A DNA stretch of 64,000 nt from T3SED10-260 sp035363255 (GTDB lineage Bacteria > Caldisericota > Caldisericia > UBA6126). Location: contig DAOSES010000012.1 of the NCBI GenBank assembly GCA_035363255.1, forward strand, positions 1-64,000, in the 5' to 3' direction. Made by a program: the position numbers and the translations under genes. Every line of letters starts with the position of its first letter. The first letter of the stretch is position 1. The notes below the pieces were generated by a model. It was not told where the DNA came from. It was given only the letters and a program-made list of their open reading frames with translations, and searched no databases. This document shows, piece after piece, positions 41,192 through 50,902 of this stretch.

Positions 41192-42874
41192 ATGATGGTA
41201 AAAAAGGTCTTCGTGCATGTGGTGGTTTTTTTTATATGGTTTTCCTTTTTTTCCTTTGGCTTTGCACAAGAGGTGGCAAAACTTCTACTCACTTCCGACC
41301 AACAACAATACCTTATTGACTCCGAGTTTATCGTAGAGCTAAAGATCGAAGGAGTACAAAAGCTTTTTGGATACTCCATCGATATCAATTATCAACAAAA
41401 CCAAATGGATCTTATCAAACTGGAAGAGGGTGATTTTTTTTCTTCTCGTGGTATGGAAACCATTTTTCAACAAAAAAATGATGTAAAAGCTGGTACGATT
41501 CAACTTGCTTCCGCCATCCCCGGCAAATCCTACCACGCATCGGGAAGTGGAGTCCTGGCAAGAATTCACTTTAAAGCCAAATTTGAGGGAAATGCTTCGG
41601 TGCAGTTCACTAAAGTGATCCTAAAAGACCCCGACTTAAATGACATGCCTTCCAGCAGCCAAAACCTTCAACTAAATTTTTATGCCGAGAAAAATGATCC
41701 CATTCTTTCGGTCGAACCTACTTTGTTGGATTTTGGTTCGGTCGAGTTTGGCGCTCAACCCGAAAAGTCCTTTCAAGTAAAAAACATTGGTAAAGGCGAA
41801 ATCAGAGGAGAAGCAGTTTCCCTTAATCCCTGGATACGTGTCCGACCCCAACAATTTACCGAAGATACTGAATTTTCGGTCGTTTTACTTACCCACACTA
41901 TTGCCCCCGGAACTTCCTATACTGGTGAAATCAAAATTAGAAGCAATGGCGGGGAGAAAAGCGTGGTGGTAAAACTATCTCTTTTCCAGGACATCCAGAG
42001 AGATCCACCCCCTCTCATCATTCTTACTCCCGACAACAATATTGTCACTCGGGAAAGTCGCTTGTTTATTCTTTGCGAAACCCATCCCGAAGCCTTCGCT
42101 TCCATAAATCAACAACGTCTTGCGGTTGATTCCGAAGACGGTATTTTCTTTTTAAACACCACCTTAAAGGAAGGCTTAAACTCATTTGTAGTGAGTGTCT
42201 GGGATGCCTGGGACAACAAACGAAGCGAAACTATCAATGTTACCCGCAAAACCATTCCTCCCCAAATTACAGTTTCCGAAGTTCCTTTGTTCGTTAAAGA
42301 AGAAGAGATTCAAGTCCAAGGAAAAACCGAAGCAAATGCAACCCTGTTTTTTAATCGTCAACCCGTCCAACTTGCCAAAGATGGAAGTTTCAGTGTTTCC
42401 TACAAAATAATCAACGAAATGAATCAACTGGTCTTCACTGCCGTTGACGAGTTAGGAAATGCTCGCACGGTGGTGAGAGTTTTTTTCCATCGTCCCGCCC
42501 AACCCAATGCTATCATTCTCACTGTCGGTAGCAATAGTGCCACTTTCAATGGCAGGTCCTTTCTTGTTGATGCTCCACCCATTCTCGTCCAGGGTCGTGT
42601 TATGGTTCCCATCCGGGTTATTGCCGAGATTTTTGGAGCTGAAATCGACTGGAAAGCAGACAGCAAAACCGTTACTATTGCACTCCGCTGGGATCAAATC
42701 GTCCTTGTTGTGGGCAACAAACAAGCAACAGTCAATGGCAAAGCTATTGCCCTTGATGCAGCTCCCTTGATCGATCAGGGGCGTTTAATGGTTCCTATAC
42801 GTTTTATATCTGAAGTGTTTAAAGCCAAGGTTGAGTGGGATCAGGAGCTTAAACAAGTAACCATAAGGTTTTAG
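41192..42874 (+). CDS. Secreted multidomain protein: cohesin-like, Ig-like and stalk domains
   Basis: 560 residues. A signal peptide (1-25) precedes a cohesin-like beta-sandwich at about 27-165 (S-E-F-I-V-E-L-K, F-G-Y-S-I-D-I-N-Y, A-R-I-H-F-K-A), a sandwich at about 168-265 (L-D-F-G-S-V-E-F-G), two Ig-like domains at about 270-430, and a C-terminal copper-amine-oxidase-N-like stalk domain in two halves (V-M-V-P-I-R-V-I-A-E and L-M-V-P-I-R-F-I-S-E). No catalytic motif is visible. The cohesin-like module may bind another protein or carbohydrate; no dockerin is seen in the window. An aggag site precedes ATG 41192. Possibly a cell-wall-associated scaffold. Confidence 0.82.
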   Translation: MMVKKVFVHVVVFFIWFSFFSFGFAQEVAKLLLTSDQQQYLIDSEFIVELKIEGVQKLFGYSIDINYQQNQMDLIKLEEGDFFSSRGMETIFQQKNDVKAGTIQLASAIPGKSYHASGSGVLARIHFKAKFEGNASVQFTKVILKDPDLNDMPSSSQNLQLNFYAEKNDPILSVEPTLLDFGSVEFGAQPEKSFQVKNIGKGEIRGEAVSLNPWIRVRPQQFTEDTEFSVVLLTHTIAPGTSYTGEIKIRSNGGEKSVVVKLSLFQDIQRDPPPLIILTPDNNIVTRESRLFILCETHPEAFASINQQRLAVDSEDGIFFLNTTLKEGLNSFVVSVWDAWDNKRSETINVTRKTIPPQITVSEVPLFVKEEEIQVQGKTEANATLFFNRQPVQLAKDGSFSVSYKIINEMNQLVFTAVDELGNARTVVRVFFHRPAQPNAIILTVGSNSATFNGRSFLVDAPPILVQGRVMVPIRVIAEIFGAEIDWKADSKTVTIALRWDQIVLVVGNKQATVNGKAIALDAAPLIDQGRLMVPIRFISEVFKAKVEWDQELKQVTIRF

Positions 42875-42875
42875 T

Positions 42876-43742
42876 ATGTCCGAACCCAGCAATCATCCTC
42901 CCCGTCTAAAAGTATTCATACCTGGTCTGGTCATTGGCAGTGTTATTGATGCTTTCGGTTATGCGCTTTTTCTTATTCCCAACAAACTCACTCTTGGAGG
43001 AGTTGCGGGTATTGCAATCATCCTTCACCATTTGTGGGGCCTGCCTGTAGGGGTCATGTATTTTATTCTCAATATTCCAATTTTTCTCTGGGCTTTCACC
43101 AAACTACACAATCGAACCGTTTGGAGTACTTTTTTATCCATTGCCATCAATGCAGCTGCCATAGATCTCATCGCTTTCTTTTTTCATAAAAGCGGAATGA
43201 CCACCGATATCCTTCTTGCAGCTATCTATGGATCCGCTTTGTCTGGGCTTGGGATTGGCATCACATTTCGTTCCCGTGCTTCCCTGGGGGGCACCGACTT
43301 ACTCGCACAAATCATTCACAACTTCACTCATCTTCCCTTTGGTCAGATTGTCATGATGATTGATGCTTTGGTGGTTATTTCTGCTGCCATTATCTTCCGA
43401 AATGCAGAATTAGTCTTGTTTCCTTTGTTGGGTTTATTTATCCTTGGCAAAGTGATTGATGTGGTGCAGGAAGGTTTTTCAAGCTCTAAAGCAGCTATTA
43501 TTGTCACCTCAAAAGAAGACGATATCCGTCGTTTCATCCTGGAAGATATCGGAAGAGGAGTTACTATCCTGGAAGGTCGTGGAGGATTTACTCAGGAAGG
43601 TAAAAGTGTATTGCTCTGTGCTTTTGCGCAAAAACAGGTGAGTTTTTTTAAAAATCATCTAAAACTCATCGATCCAAGCGCTTTTATCATAATTGGTACC
43701 ACTGATGAAGTAATAGGTGAGGGATTTGAAAAGCGATTTTAA
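42876..43742 (+). CDS. YitT/DUF2179-family membrane protein
   Basis: 288 residues with five to six membrane segments (L-G-G-V-A-G-I-A near residue 37; S-L-G-G-T-D-L-L-A near residue 137) and a C-terminal soluble DUF2179 domain starting near residue 205 (R-G-V-T-I-L-E-G-R-G). These are the domains of the YitT family, whose function is not settled. Starts 1 nt after the preceding stop and overlaps ftsE by 26 nt if ftsE starts at 43717. Confidence 0.9.
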   Translation: MSEPSNHPPRLKVFIPGLVIGSVIDAFGYALFLIPNKLTLGGVAGIAIILHHLWGLPVGVMYFILNIPIFLWAFTKLHNRTVWSTFLSIAINAAAIDLIAFFFHKSGMTTDILLAAIYGSALSGLGIGITFRSRASLGGTDLLAQIIHNFTHLPFGQIVMMIDALVVISAAIIFRNAELVLFPLLGLFILGKVIDVVQEGFSSSKAAIIVTSKEDDIRRFILEDIGRGVTILEGRGGFTQEGKSVLLCAFAQKQVSFFKNHLKLIDPSAFIIIGTTDEVIGEGFEKRF

Positions 43743-44427
43743 TTGCGATGATACCAAAAAAGTACTGGTTGCCAGCGATCTAGTAAAAAAGTATCCTCCA
43801 AAGCATCTTGCTCTTGATCATGTCAGTTTTTCGGTTAGTCAAGGGGAGTTTATCTTTGTAGTGGGGCGATCAGGAGCTGGCAAAACAACTCTATTCCGCC
43901 TTTTATCCAAGCAAGAGGAAGCCGATGAGGGCCAAATACTTCTGGATGGAAAGGACATCACTAAAATTCCTCCCTCAAAGGGTTTCCTGGTTCGAAGAAA
44001 TCTGGGAGTGGTTTATCAGGATTTCAAGCTCATCAACTACAAAACGGTATATGAAAATGTATCCTTTGCACTTGAAGTACAGGGGGTACCTGACAGAAAA
44101 ATCAGAAAAAAAGTGGATGAAGTTTTGCAAATAGTTGATTTGAGCCACCGTAAAAAATCACTACCCCTTACCCTCTCTGGAGGGGAACAACAACGAGTCG
44201 CAATTGCAAGAGCTCTGGTCAATCGTCCTGTGCTTTTGTTTGCTGACGAACCTACTGGAAATCTCGACTGGGAAACTTCCTGGGAAATCTTAAAACTATT
44301 TATGGCGATCAATCATCTTGGCACCACCATTGTGATGGCTACTCACAACGAAAAACTGCTTCAAACTATGAGGCTTCGCACTATCGTTTTAGATCAAGGA
44401 AAGAAGAGCGATGAGATTTTTTATTGA
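43717..44427 (+). CDS. ftsE: Cell-division ATP-binding protein FtsE
   Basis: ATPase of FtsEX, which controls septal hydrolases. About 236 residues from GTG 43717: Walker A G-R-S-G-A-G-K-T-T, an R-R-N-L-G-V-V-Y-Q-D-F-K Q-loop block typical of FtsE, L-S-G-G-E-Q-Q-R-V and Walker B L-L-F-A-D-E-P-T-G-N-L-D. The start is uncertain; a TTG a few codons downstream is possible. It overlaps ftsX by 17 nt. Confidence 0.94.
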   Translation: MRDLKSDFNCDDTKKVLVASDLVKKYPPKHLALDHVSFSVSQGEFIFVVGRSGAGKTTLFRLLSKQEEADEGQILLDGKDITKIPPSKGFLVRRNLGVVYQDFKLINYKTVYENVSFALEVQGVPDRKIRKKVDEVLQIVDLSHRKKSLPLTLSGGEQQRVAIARALVNRPVLLFADEPTGNLDWETSWEILKLFMAINHLGTTIVMATHNEKLLQTMRLRTIVLDQGKKSDEIFY

Positions 44428-45283
44428 CCTTCGCAGAGAGCTAAAAGAAGCTCTTACTGCTTTCAAACGCAATGGACTCATTAGTCTGGGGTGTATTGTA
44501 ATATCTACGGTAGCCCTTTTCTCCTTTTCCCTTATTTTGCTGATTGCGATATACGTTAGGTTTGGCACTGTATCCATAGGAGATCGACTCAATGTCACTG
44601 CTTTTTTTGAAGTCACCCAGTCCCAGGAAGACATCAACACCCGTATTCTTGAGATCAAAAATCTGCCCTATGTCAAACAAGTTAGCTATGTTTCCCCACA
44701 AGAAGCTCTGGATGAGCTGAAAAAAAAGTTTTCGGGGCTTGATATTGATGAAAGCCCGATTCCTCCCTCGCTTCGTATTATTCCATCTGATTCTTCGCTA
44801 GTTCCTGTTTTGGTCAGCGAACTTAAAGAAATGGAAGGTATTTCCTCTGTCACCGATATATCCGAAGCTGCCAACAATTTTTTTGGTATCATTCAGATTG
44901 GCAGTGTCTTGGGAATAGCTTTATTATTGATATTTTTTGCTGGTTTTCTTTTTATTGTTACCGCTTCCACCAGTATCTCCATTTTTTCATTTCGAAAAGA
45001 GATCGAGATTATGCAACTGGTGGGTGCTTCACGGGCTTTCGTTCGCAATCCCTTTATCTTTTTGGGAAGTCTTTATGGATTTTTAGGCGCTTTACTAGCG
45101 TCATTGTTGCTTTTACCCTCCCATCAACGGATCGACAATTTTTATCATGCCTTTGTGGCCTTTGATCCCATCCCTCTCGATCAGTTTAATATCCTGGGTC
45201 AGATTATTGCTTTGACTCTGGTGGTGGGGGTGTTAACAGGAATGATTTCCGCTGCCCAATCGGTGCGAAGGTATCTGAAATGA
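44411..45283 (+). CDS. ftsX: Cell-division protein FtsX
   Basis: Membrane half of FtsEX. 290 residues: an N-terminal cytoplasmic stretch, a first membrane segment near residue 25, an extracellular domain of about 120 residues for hydrolase activators, then three further membrane segments. The loop motif M-Q-L-V-G-A-S-R-A-F-V is the FtsX/MacB-type signature contacting the ATPase. Followed by an M23 peptidase, its likely activator or target. Confidence 0.94.
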   Translation: MRFFIDLRRELKEALTAFKRNGLISLGCIVISTVALFSFSLILLIAIYVRFGTVSIGDRLNVTAFFEVTQSQEDINTRILEIKNLPYVKQVSYVSPQEALDELKKKFSGLDIDESPIPPSLRIIPSDSSLVPVLVSELKEMEGISSVTDISEAANNFFGIIQIGSVLGIALLLIFFAGFLFIVTASTSISIFSFRKEIEIMQLVGASRAFVRNPFIFLGSLYGFLGALLASLLLLPSHQRIDNFYHAFVAFDPIPLDQFNILGQIIALTLVVGVLTGMISAAQSVRRYLK

Positions 45284-46461
45284 AGTTGAAGATTGTCTTA
45301 TGTTTGCTTTTACTGCTAAGCTTGAGCTTCTGTCCCCAACTTTTTCCCAAAGTTCATTCCGTTGACAAAATCGCAGAATTGGATCGTCAAAAAAAAGAAT
45401 TAGAAAAGAAAAAGGGAGATTTGGAGTCAAAGATAGCTCGTGACAACCAACTCATCAAAGAGCTTACCTACAGCGAAAACACTCTATCCGAAGAGCTGAA
45501 CCAACTCGAAGTAACATTGCAACAAACCGGGCAGGAAATCGAACTAATGAAACTTGAAGAAGAATTATTACGAGTGCAATATGTGCGAAGTTTGGAAGAG
45601 AGCCAAATTCTGCGATCTTCGATTGAGGAAAAAGAAAAGCGATCCAATGAATTGATCGTAACCCTCTACAAAAACTATATGCTAAACTATACCGCCTACC
45701 TTCTTTCTTCCAAATCCATCAACGAGATTATCGACAACAGTCTTTTTCTGCAATATTTGTTTGAGGCTGATAAGCATTATTTTATCAAGCTCAAACAAGA
45801 AAAAGCTCAATTGGAAGACAACAAACTTAAAGAAATTGTCTTACAAGAAAACCTTTATCAGAAAAAATCCGAAAAAGAAAAGAAAGAAGAAGAACTCACC
45901 TTGCTTGCAAAAGACAAGGAAACACAAATTAATGAAATCACTCATCGGAAGCAAATGACTGCTGCTGAAAGAGAGCAAGACCTCCGTCAATACGATGCAA
46001 TTGACGCACAGATTCGAGAAGTAATACGACTTCGCGCAGAAGAAATCCTACGCCAGAAGGTTTCCATGACCCCCATGGGACCAGTGATCTGGCCTTTGGC
46101 AGGATATGTTTCCTCGCCTTTTGGAATGCGCATGCACCCCATCTTTGGAGTCAACCGAATGCACACTGGAATCGATATCGATGCCCCCCTAGGTTCTCCT
46201 ATTGTTACAGCAGCAAGAGGTGTGGTGGCTTTTTCAGGATGGTTGGGGGGCTATGGAAACACGGTCATTGTGCAACATGATCAGATCCATACCACCTTGT
46301 ATGCCCATTTGAACAGCTTACCAGTTGACAAAGATCAAGATCTTGAGCAAGGCGAAGTGTTGGGTTATGTAGGCATGACAGGTTGGACTACCGGACCCCA
46401 TTTGCATTTTGAGATCAGGAAAAATGGCGATCCTGTCAATCCTGCCTCATATCTACCCTAA
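45280..46461 (+). CDS. EnvC/PcsB-like M23 peptidase with coiled coil
   Basis: 393 residues. A signal peptide (about 1-25) is followed by two long coiled-coil arms (30-250) and a LytM/M23 domain with the zinc ligands of an active enzyme: H-T-G-I-D-I-D near residue 298 and H-L-H-F-E near residue 378. EnvC-type proteins normally lack these ligands and activate separate amidases, so this could hydrolyse peptidoglycan itself, as proposed for active FtsEX partners in Firmicutes. It overlaps ftsX by ATGA, supporting FtsEX control. Confidence 0.92.
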   Translation: MKLKIVLCLLLLLSLSFCPQLFPKVHSVDKIAELDRQKKELEKKKGDLESKIARDNQLIKELTYSENTLSEELNQLEVTLQQTGQEIELMKLEEELLRVQYVRSLEESQILRSSIEEKEKRSNELIVTLYKNYMLNYTAYLLSSKSINEIIDNSLFLQYLFEADKHYFIKLKQEKAQLEDNKLKEIVLQENLYQKKSEKEKKEEELTLLAKDKETQINEITHRKQMTAAEREQDLRQYDAIDAQIREVIRLRAEEILRQKVSMTPMGPVIWPLAGYVSSPFGMRMHPIFGVNRMHTGIDIDAPLGSPIVTAARGVVAFSGWLGGYGNTVIVQHDQIHTTLYAHLNSLPVDKDQDLEQGEVLGYVGMTGWTTGPHLHFEIRKNGDPVNPASYLP

Positions 46462-46480
46462 ACTAATCTTTTGCTTTGAT

Positions 46481-46509
46481 TTGAATCCCTTTTGAGTAAT
46501 GGATATAGT
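46481..46509 (+). promoter_or_regulatory. Predicted promoter of ctpA
   Basis: TTGAAT at 46481-46486, a 17-nt spacer and TATAGT at 46504-46509, in the 101-bp gap after the M23 gene. Transcription would begin near 46516. Confidence 0.5.
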
Positions 46510-46562
46510 TATATTTTATGGTTTTTAAAATTGTGCAATAGTAGGAAGCAGGAACTGGAAGA

Positions 46563-47699
46563 ATGAAAAAAATATCGTGGTTGGTCGCAAGCATTACGGG
46601 CGTCTTAGTTGTTGCCTCTTTTTTTGGAGGATATACCCTTGCAACCCATCAACAAAAATTATTAGCAAGCCCTTTGAGTCGTTATGTCATGCAAGTGGTT
46701 CAAAATGAATATATCGATCCCTATACTGATGAGATGCTCGCAAGAGGTATTGTGTATGGCACGGGTGATCCCTTCAGCATGTATTTTACAAAAGAAGAAT
46801 ACCAGGCTTTTGAAGCTCAACTTTCTGAAAAGTATGTAGGGATAGGTGTCTTGATATCTGAGCAAGAAGGACGCCTTGTGATTATGAAGGTTTTCCCAGG
46901 CTCTCCCGCAGAAAAAGGGGGAATCATACCTTTGATGGAAATCATTCGTGTAGGAGATCAAGTGGTCTTCCAGCAGGGTTTGGAAAAAGCTGCCCAGTTA
47001 ATACGTGGCCCGGTCGGAACCTGGGTCAAGATCACTGTCAAAGAGGGCGAAGTCGAAAAAGAGTTTTCCCTGATGCGGGATCATGTCGTCATTGAAACGG
47101 TGGAAAGTCGCTGGTTTGAGGGTGACATAGCCTACATTCGTATCGTATCGTTTAACTTTGGTTCTGCCAAACACTTTCACGAGATCATCAAACCATTACT
47201 ATCCAAAAAACCCAAAGCCCTTATCCTGGATTTGAGAGACAATAGTGGAGGCGTATTGGACGAAACCATCCATGTTGCCGAAGCCTTATTGCCTTCTAAT
47301 TCTGTGCTACTTCAAACTCGTGGAAGAGACAAGGTCTTGAGTGAAGTTCGAATCGGACAAAGCACTCCTATTCAGATCCCCTTGTTTGTCTTAGTAAATC
47401 GAAACTCAGCTTCTGCTGCTGAAGTGCTTGCCGGAGCTATACAGGATTTGAAAGTAGGAACTCTCATTGGAGAAAAAACTTATGGTAAGGCTTCGATTCA
47501 AAAGATCTTTCCCGTTCCTTTACAAGGATCTGCAATCAAACTCACTATTCAAAAATACCTTACTCCTGCCGGAAGAGATATCAATCGCAATGGCATTGAT
47601 CCAGATATTCTGTTCAAGGATTTACCTGAAACATCCCCCACAACTTCGGATGTCTATCTCGAAGGCGTATTGAATTTTATACTTCAAAAAGGTCAGTAA
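46563..47699 (+). CDS. ctpA: Carboxy-terminal processing protease (S41)
   Basis: 378-residue periplasmic/extracellular protease. An N-terminal membrane anchor (about 6-28) is followed by a helical segment, a PDZ domain at about 85-165, and the S41 domain with N-R-N-S-A-S-A-A-E near residue 280 (catalytic serine) and T-Y-G-K-A-S-I-Q near residue 308 (catalytic lysine). It lies immediately after FtsEX and the M23 factor, which it could process. Start by position; the leader has a moderate ggaa-type site. Confidence 0.93.
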   Translation: MKKISWLVASITGVLVVASFFGGYTLATHQQKLLASPLSRYVMQVVQNEYIDPYTDEMLARGIVYGTGDPFSMYFTKEEYQAFEAQLSEKYVGIGVLISEQEGRLVIMKVFPGSPAEKGGIIPLMEIIRVGDQVVFQQGLEKAAQLIRGPVGTWVKITVKEGEVEKEFSLMRDHVVIETVESRWFEGDIAYIRIVSFNFGSAKHFHEIIKPLLSKKPKALILDLRDNSGGVLDETIHVAEALLPSNSVLLQTRGRDKVLSEVRIGQSTPIQIPLFVLVNRNSASAAEVLAGAIQDLKVGTLIGEKTYGKASIQKIFPVPLQGSAIKLTIQKYLTPAGRDINRNGIDPDILFKDLPETSPTTSDVYLEGVLNFILQKGQ

Positions 47700-47714
47700 A
47701 AGGGGCGAAACACG

Positions 47715-50324
47715 ATGAGTCTTACCCACTGGATTAGTACCTCTATCGATGAAATTGCCGCAGATTTAAACACCGACAAAGTGAATGGTTTGAGCGAAAA
47801 GGAGGCAGAAAGACGACTTCTTCAATATGGTCCCAACCAAATTACAGAAGAAAAACTAAAAACTCCCTGGGAGATACTGCTTGCTCAATTTAAAAGTCTT
47901 TTAATCATTATTCTCCTATTTGCAGCTTTGAGTTCGTTTGCTTTTGGAGATTGGATAGAAGCTTTAGCAATTTTGCTGGTAGTAATACTCAATGCTATCC
48001 TTGGTTTTGTACAGGAATATCGCGCTGATCAATCTGTCAAAGCCCTAAAAAAAATGTTAACCCAAACTTCTCGAGTTTTTCGGGAGGGCTCACTCAAAGA
48101 AATTGCATATGCCAAACTGGTGCCTGGTGATATCATTAGCATTGAATGCGGCGATAAAATCCCAGCAGATGTAAGGCTTTTTGATACTGTGTCTTTTCAG
48201 GTTGACGAGTCCATGCTGACTGGTGAATCGATGTCCATCATGAAGTGCTCGAACCCCATAAAACTTGATCAAGCGAGTTTGGGGGATATGCACAATCTTG
48301 GTTTTATGGGCACCATTGTCTTAAACGGCAGAGCAACAGCTTTGGTGCTTCGCACTGGACTAAACACTGAATTAGGCAAAATAGCTGCCTTAACTCAACA
48401 AGTCAAGCAAGAAAAAACGCCTCTCGAAGAAAAGATGGAGTTGTTTTCGAAGCGTTTGAGCCTGCTTCTTGGTTTGCTTTGTGCTGTGATTTTTGTGATG
48501 TATTTTTTCCGTTCGGGACTCAATATTAGTTCTCTTCGTGCGAGCTTTATCTTTGCAATATCGCTTGCTGTAGCAGCTATTCCTGAAAGTCTTCCTGCAG
48601 TCACCACCATCGTCCTTTCTTCTGGTGTGCATCGCATGAGCAAGAAAAATGCGGTAACCCGAAAACTTTCTTCGGTTGAAACCCTTGGTTCCACCACAGT
48701 TATCTGTACCGACAAAACTGGAACCATCACCGAAAACAAAATGCGTGCTACTGCTATGATCACCATGGAACAGGAATGGCACGATCCCCAGGAATATCCC
48801 GAGTTTTCTGTTGCTGCCCAATGGCTGAGAAGAGTGTTTTATTTTAACAATGATTCCCGTATTGAAGCTGAACGGCGCATGGGTGATCCGACTGAGCTGG
48901 CGCTCCTCGATTTTGCTTGGGATTTGGATCAAAACTATCATGATATCAGATTTAAGCGTTTGCATGAAATCCCTTTTGATTCGGTTCGAAAAAGAATGCT
49001 TACTGTTCATCAGATAGATCAGACTGTTTTCGTTGCTGTTAAAGGGGCTTATGAAAATATTGCTGATCAGTGCTCAAGTGTTTTCCAGGGAGACAAAATG
49101 ATTCCATTCACCCCTGATCTTCGATCTACCCTGGATAAAAAAGTCAAAGAACTGGCTCAAAAAGGTTTTCGCTTGTTGGCAGCTACGCTCAAAGTTACTC
49201 CCAATAAAGACGAGTGGACCGAAGAAAATTTATGCATGCTTGGCTTGCTCGCAATGAGAGATCCGATTCGAGCTGAAGTCCCCAAAGCTATTGAAAAATG
49301 CCGTTTGGCAGGAATTCGAGTTATCATGCTAACTGGAGATCACATTGACACTGCTGCTGCTTATGCCCGAGAGCTCAACATGATTTCGGAACAGGGCAAA
49401 GTATATAATCATTTCGAGATGGAAGCCATGAACGATGATCAACTCAAAGACCTCTTAAAAACAGATGCAGTGTTTGCTCGAATTACCCCAGAAGATAAAT
49501 ACCGAGTGGTTTCTTTGCTTAAAGATTCAGGAGAAATCGTTGCTATGACGGGGGATGGCGTAAATGATGCCCCAGCGTTGAGGAAAGCAGATATTGGAGT
49601 AGCAATGGGTATCCGTGGTACCGATTTGGCTCGGGAAGTTTCCGAGTTGGTCTTGTTGGATGACAACTTTGCCACCATTGTAAATGCTATCGAAGAGGGT
49701 CGGAAAATATATGACAATATCAAAAAAACTATCTTTTTCCTCCTTTCCTGCAATTTTGGTGAAATTCTTCTTGTCCTTGGCGCGCTCATGCTTTCTCTTC
49801 CCATGCCCCTAAGCCCCCTTCATCTGCTTTGGTTAAACCTGATTACGGATAGTTTTCCAGCCTTAGCCCTTGGTTTGGAACGTGCGGAAAGAAATGTGAT
49901 GAAACCACGGCAAAAAAAGCAAAGTGATATCATGAACCCCTCCTTTTTTGGGGGAATTCTTTTTCAAGCTTTGTTTATAGGTTCGGGTGCTCTATTTATC
50001 TTTGTTCGACATCTTTCTCACGGTTTGCTCGAAGCAATTACCGTTTGTTTTGCAGGTTTGGTGCTTATTGAGCTTCTAAGAGCTCTTTCAGCCAGATCTC
50101 AAAATGATCTACTGATTCGGATGGGTGTGTTTTCCAATCTGAGTATGATTGGAGCTCAAGCCCTTTCCTTTTTATTTTTACTATTAGCGATGTATGGCCC
50201 TTTAGCCAGACTACTCTTTGAGTCAGTCCCACTTAATGCTCCTCAATGGATCGAAGTTTTCCTGGTGGCAGTTTTTGTTTTACTTATGTCTGAGCTCAGG
50301 AAATTGGTATGGAAGATCAACTAA
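47715..50324 (+). CDS. Ca2+-type P-type ATPase (P2A)
   Basis: 869-residue ATP-driven cation exporter with the P-type core: actuator T-G-E-S-M, phosphorylation loop D-K-T-G-T near residue 337, and T-G-D-G-V-N-D. Ion-site residues fit calcium: A-I-P-E-S-L-P in M4, N and E in S-C-N-F-G-E of M5, and N-L-I-T-D in M6. The M4 motif is P-E-S-L-P rather than P-E-G-L-P. Calcium or Mn2+ export is the likely role. It overlaps gmk by 16 nt. Confidence 0.93.
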   Translation: MSLTHWISTSIDEIAADLNTDKVNGLSEKEAERRLLQYGPNQITEEKLKTPWEILLAQFKSLLIIILLFAALSSFAFGDWIEALAILLVVILNAILGFVQEYRADQSVKALKKMLTQTSRVFREGSLKEIAYAKLVPGDIISIECGDKIPADVRLFDTVSFQVDESMLTGESMSIMKCSNPIKLDQASLGDMHNLGFMGTIVLNGRATALVLRTGLNTELGKIAALTQQVKQEKTPLEEKMELFSKRLSLLLGLLCAVIFVMYFFRSGLNISSLRASFIFAISLAVAAIPESLPAVTTIVLSSGVHRMSKKNAVTRKLSSVETLGSTTVICTDKTGTITENKMRATAMITMEQEWHDPQEYPEFSVAAQWLRRVFYFNNDSRIEAERRMGDPTELALLDFAWDLDQNYHDIRFKRLHEIPFDSVRKRMLTVHQIDQTVFVAVKGAYENIADQCSSVFQGDKMIPFTPDLRSTLDKKVKELAQKGFRLLAATLKVTPNKDEWTEENLCMLGLLAMRDPIRAEVPKAIEKCRLAGIRVIMLTGDHIDTAAAYARELNMISEQGKVYNHFEMEAMNDDQLKDLLKTDAVFARITPEDKYRVVSLLKDSGEIVAMTGDGVNDAPALRKADIGVAMGIRGTDLAREVSELVLLDDNFATIVNAIEEGRKIYDNIKKTIFFLLSCNFGEILLVLGALMLSLPMPLSPLHLLWLNLITDSFPALALGLERAERNVMKPRQKKQSDIMNPSFFGGILFQALFIGSGALFIFVRHLSHGLLEAITVCFAGLVLIELLRALSARSQNDLLIRMGVFSNLSMIGAQALSFLFLLLAMYGPLARLLFESVPLNAPQWIEVFLVAVFVLLMSELRKLVWKIN

Positions 50325-50902
50325 ACACCTGCCCAAAAAAAACCAGCCTTATAGTGATCTCTGGACCCTCAGGAGTAGGGAAAGCAACAATATCCCAAGC
50401 ATTACTCAAAGCTAATCCGGAAATCAAACTTTCCCTATCCGCCACCACACGAAAAGCAAGAAAGGGTGAAATGGATGGATTGGATTACTATTTTATCAGC
50501 AAGGAGCAATTTCTTGAAAAAATAAAGAAAAACCAGTTTCTTGAGTGGGCCATGGTTCATGGAAATTACTATGGCACTCCTCTGGAAGCCGTGAACTCTC
50601 AATTGGTATCTAGTCATGTTTTGCTTGAAATTGATATTCAAGGGGGATGCAGGGTCAAAGAACTCTTTGGAAAGCGGTGCATTACTTTTTTTATCCTTCC
50701 CCCAAGTTTTGATGAATTATTGCATCGACTCAACAAAAGGGGATCAGAGACTCCAAGCGAGATTGAAAGGCGATTGGAAACTGCACGTCTTGAATTGTTG
50801 CGTCAAGATGAGTATGATTATACCATTATTAATGATGATATAGATCGGGCTGTGAACCAGATATTAATGATTTTAAAGGGGAGGCTATGCATTGAAGAAT
50901 GA
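50309..50902 (+). CDS. gmk: Guanylate kinase
   Basis: Phosphorylates GMP. 197 residues with G-P-S-G-V-G-K-A-T as P-loop (usually G-K-G-T), S-A-T-T-R-K-A-R near residue 44, D-Y-Y-F-I near 60, and the GMP-binding E-I-D-I-Q-G-G-C near 109. Ala replaces the glycine after the P-loop lysine, but the lysine itself is retained. Adjacent to rpoZ, as in most Firmicutes. Confidence 0.94.
   Translation: MEDQLNTCPKKTSLIVISGPSGVGKATISQALLKANPEIKLSLSATTRKARKGEMDGLDYYFISKEQFLEKIKKNQFLEWAMVHGNYYGTPLEAVNSQLVSSHVLLEIDIQGGCRVKELFGKRCITFFILPPSFDELLHRLNKRGSETPSEIERRLETARLELLRQDEYDYTIINDDIDRAVNQILMILKGRLCIEE

Noticed and set aside
48390..49010. A 206-codon open frame on the minus strand
   Set aside because: It is a shadow within the P-type ATPase gene, low in complexity and without known motifs.
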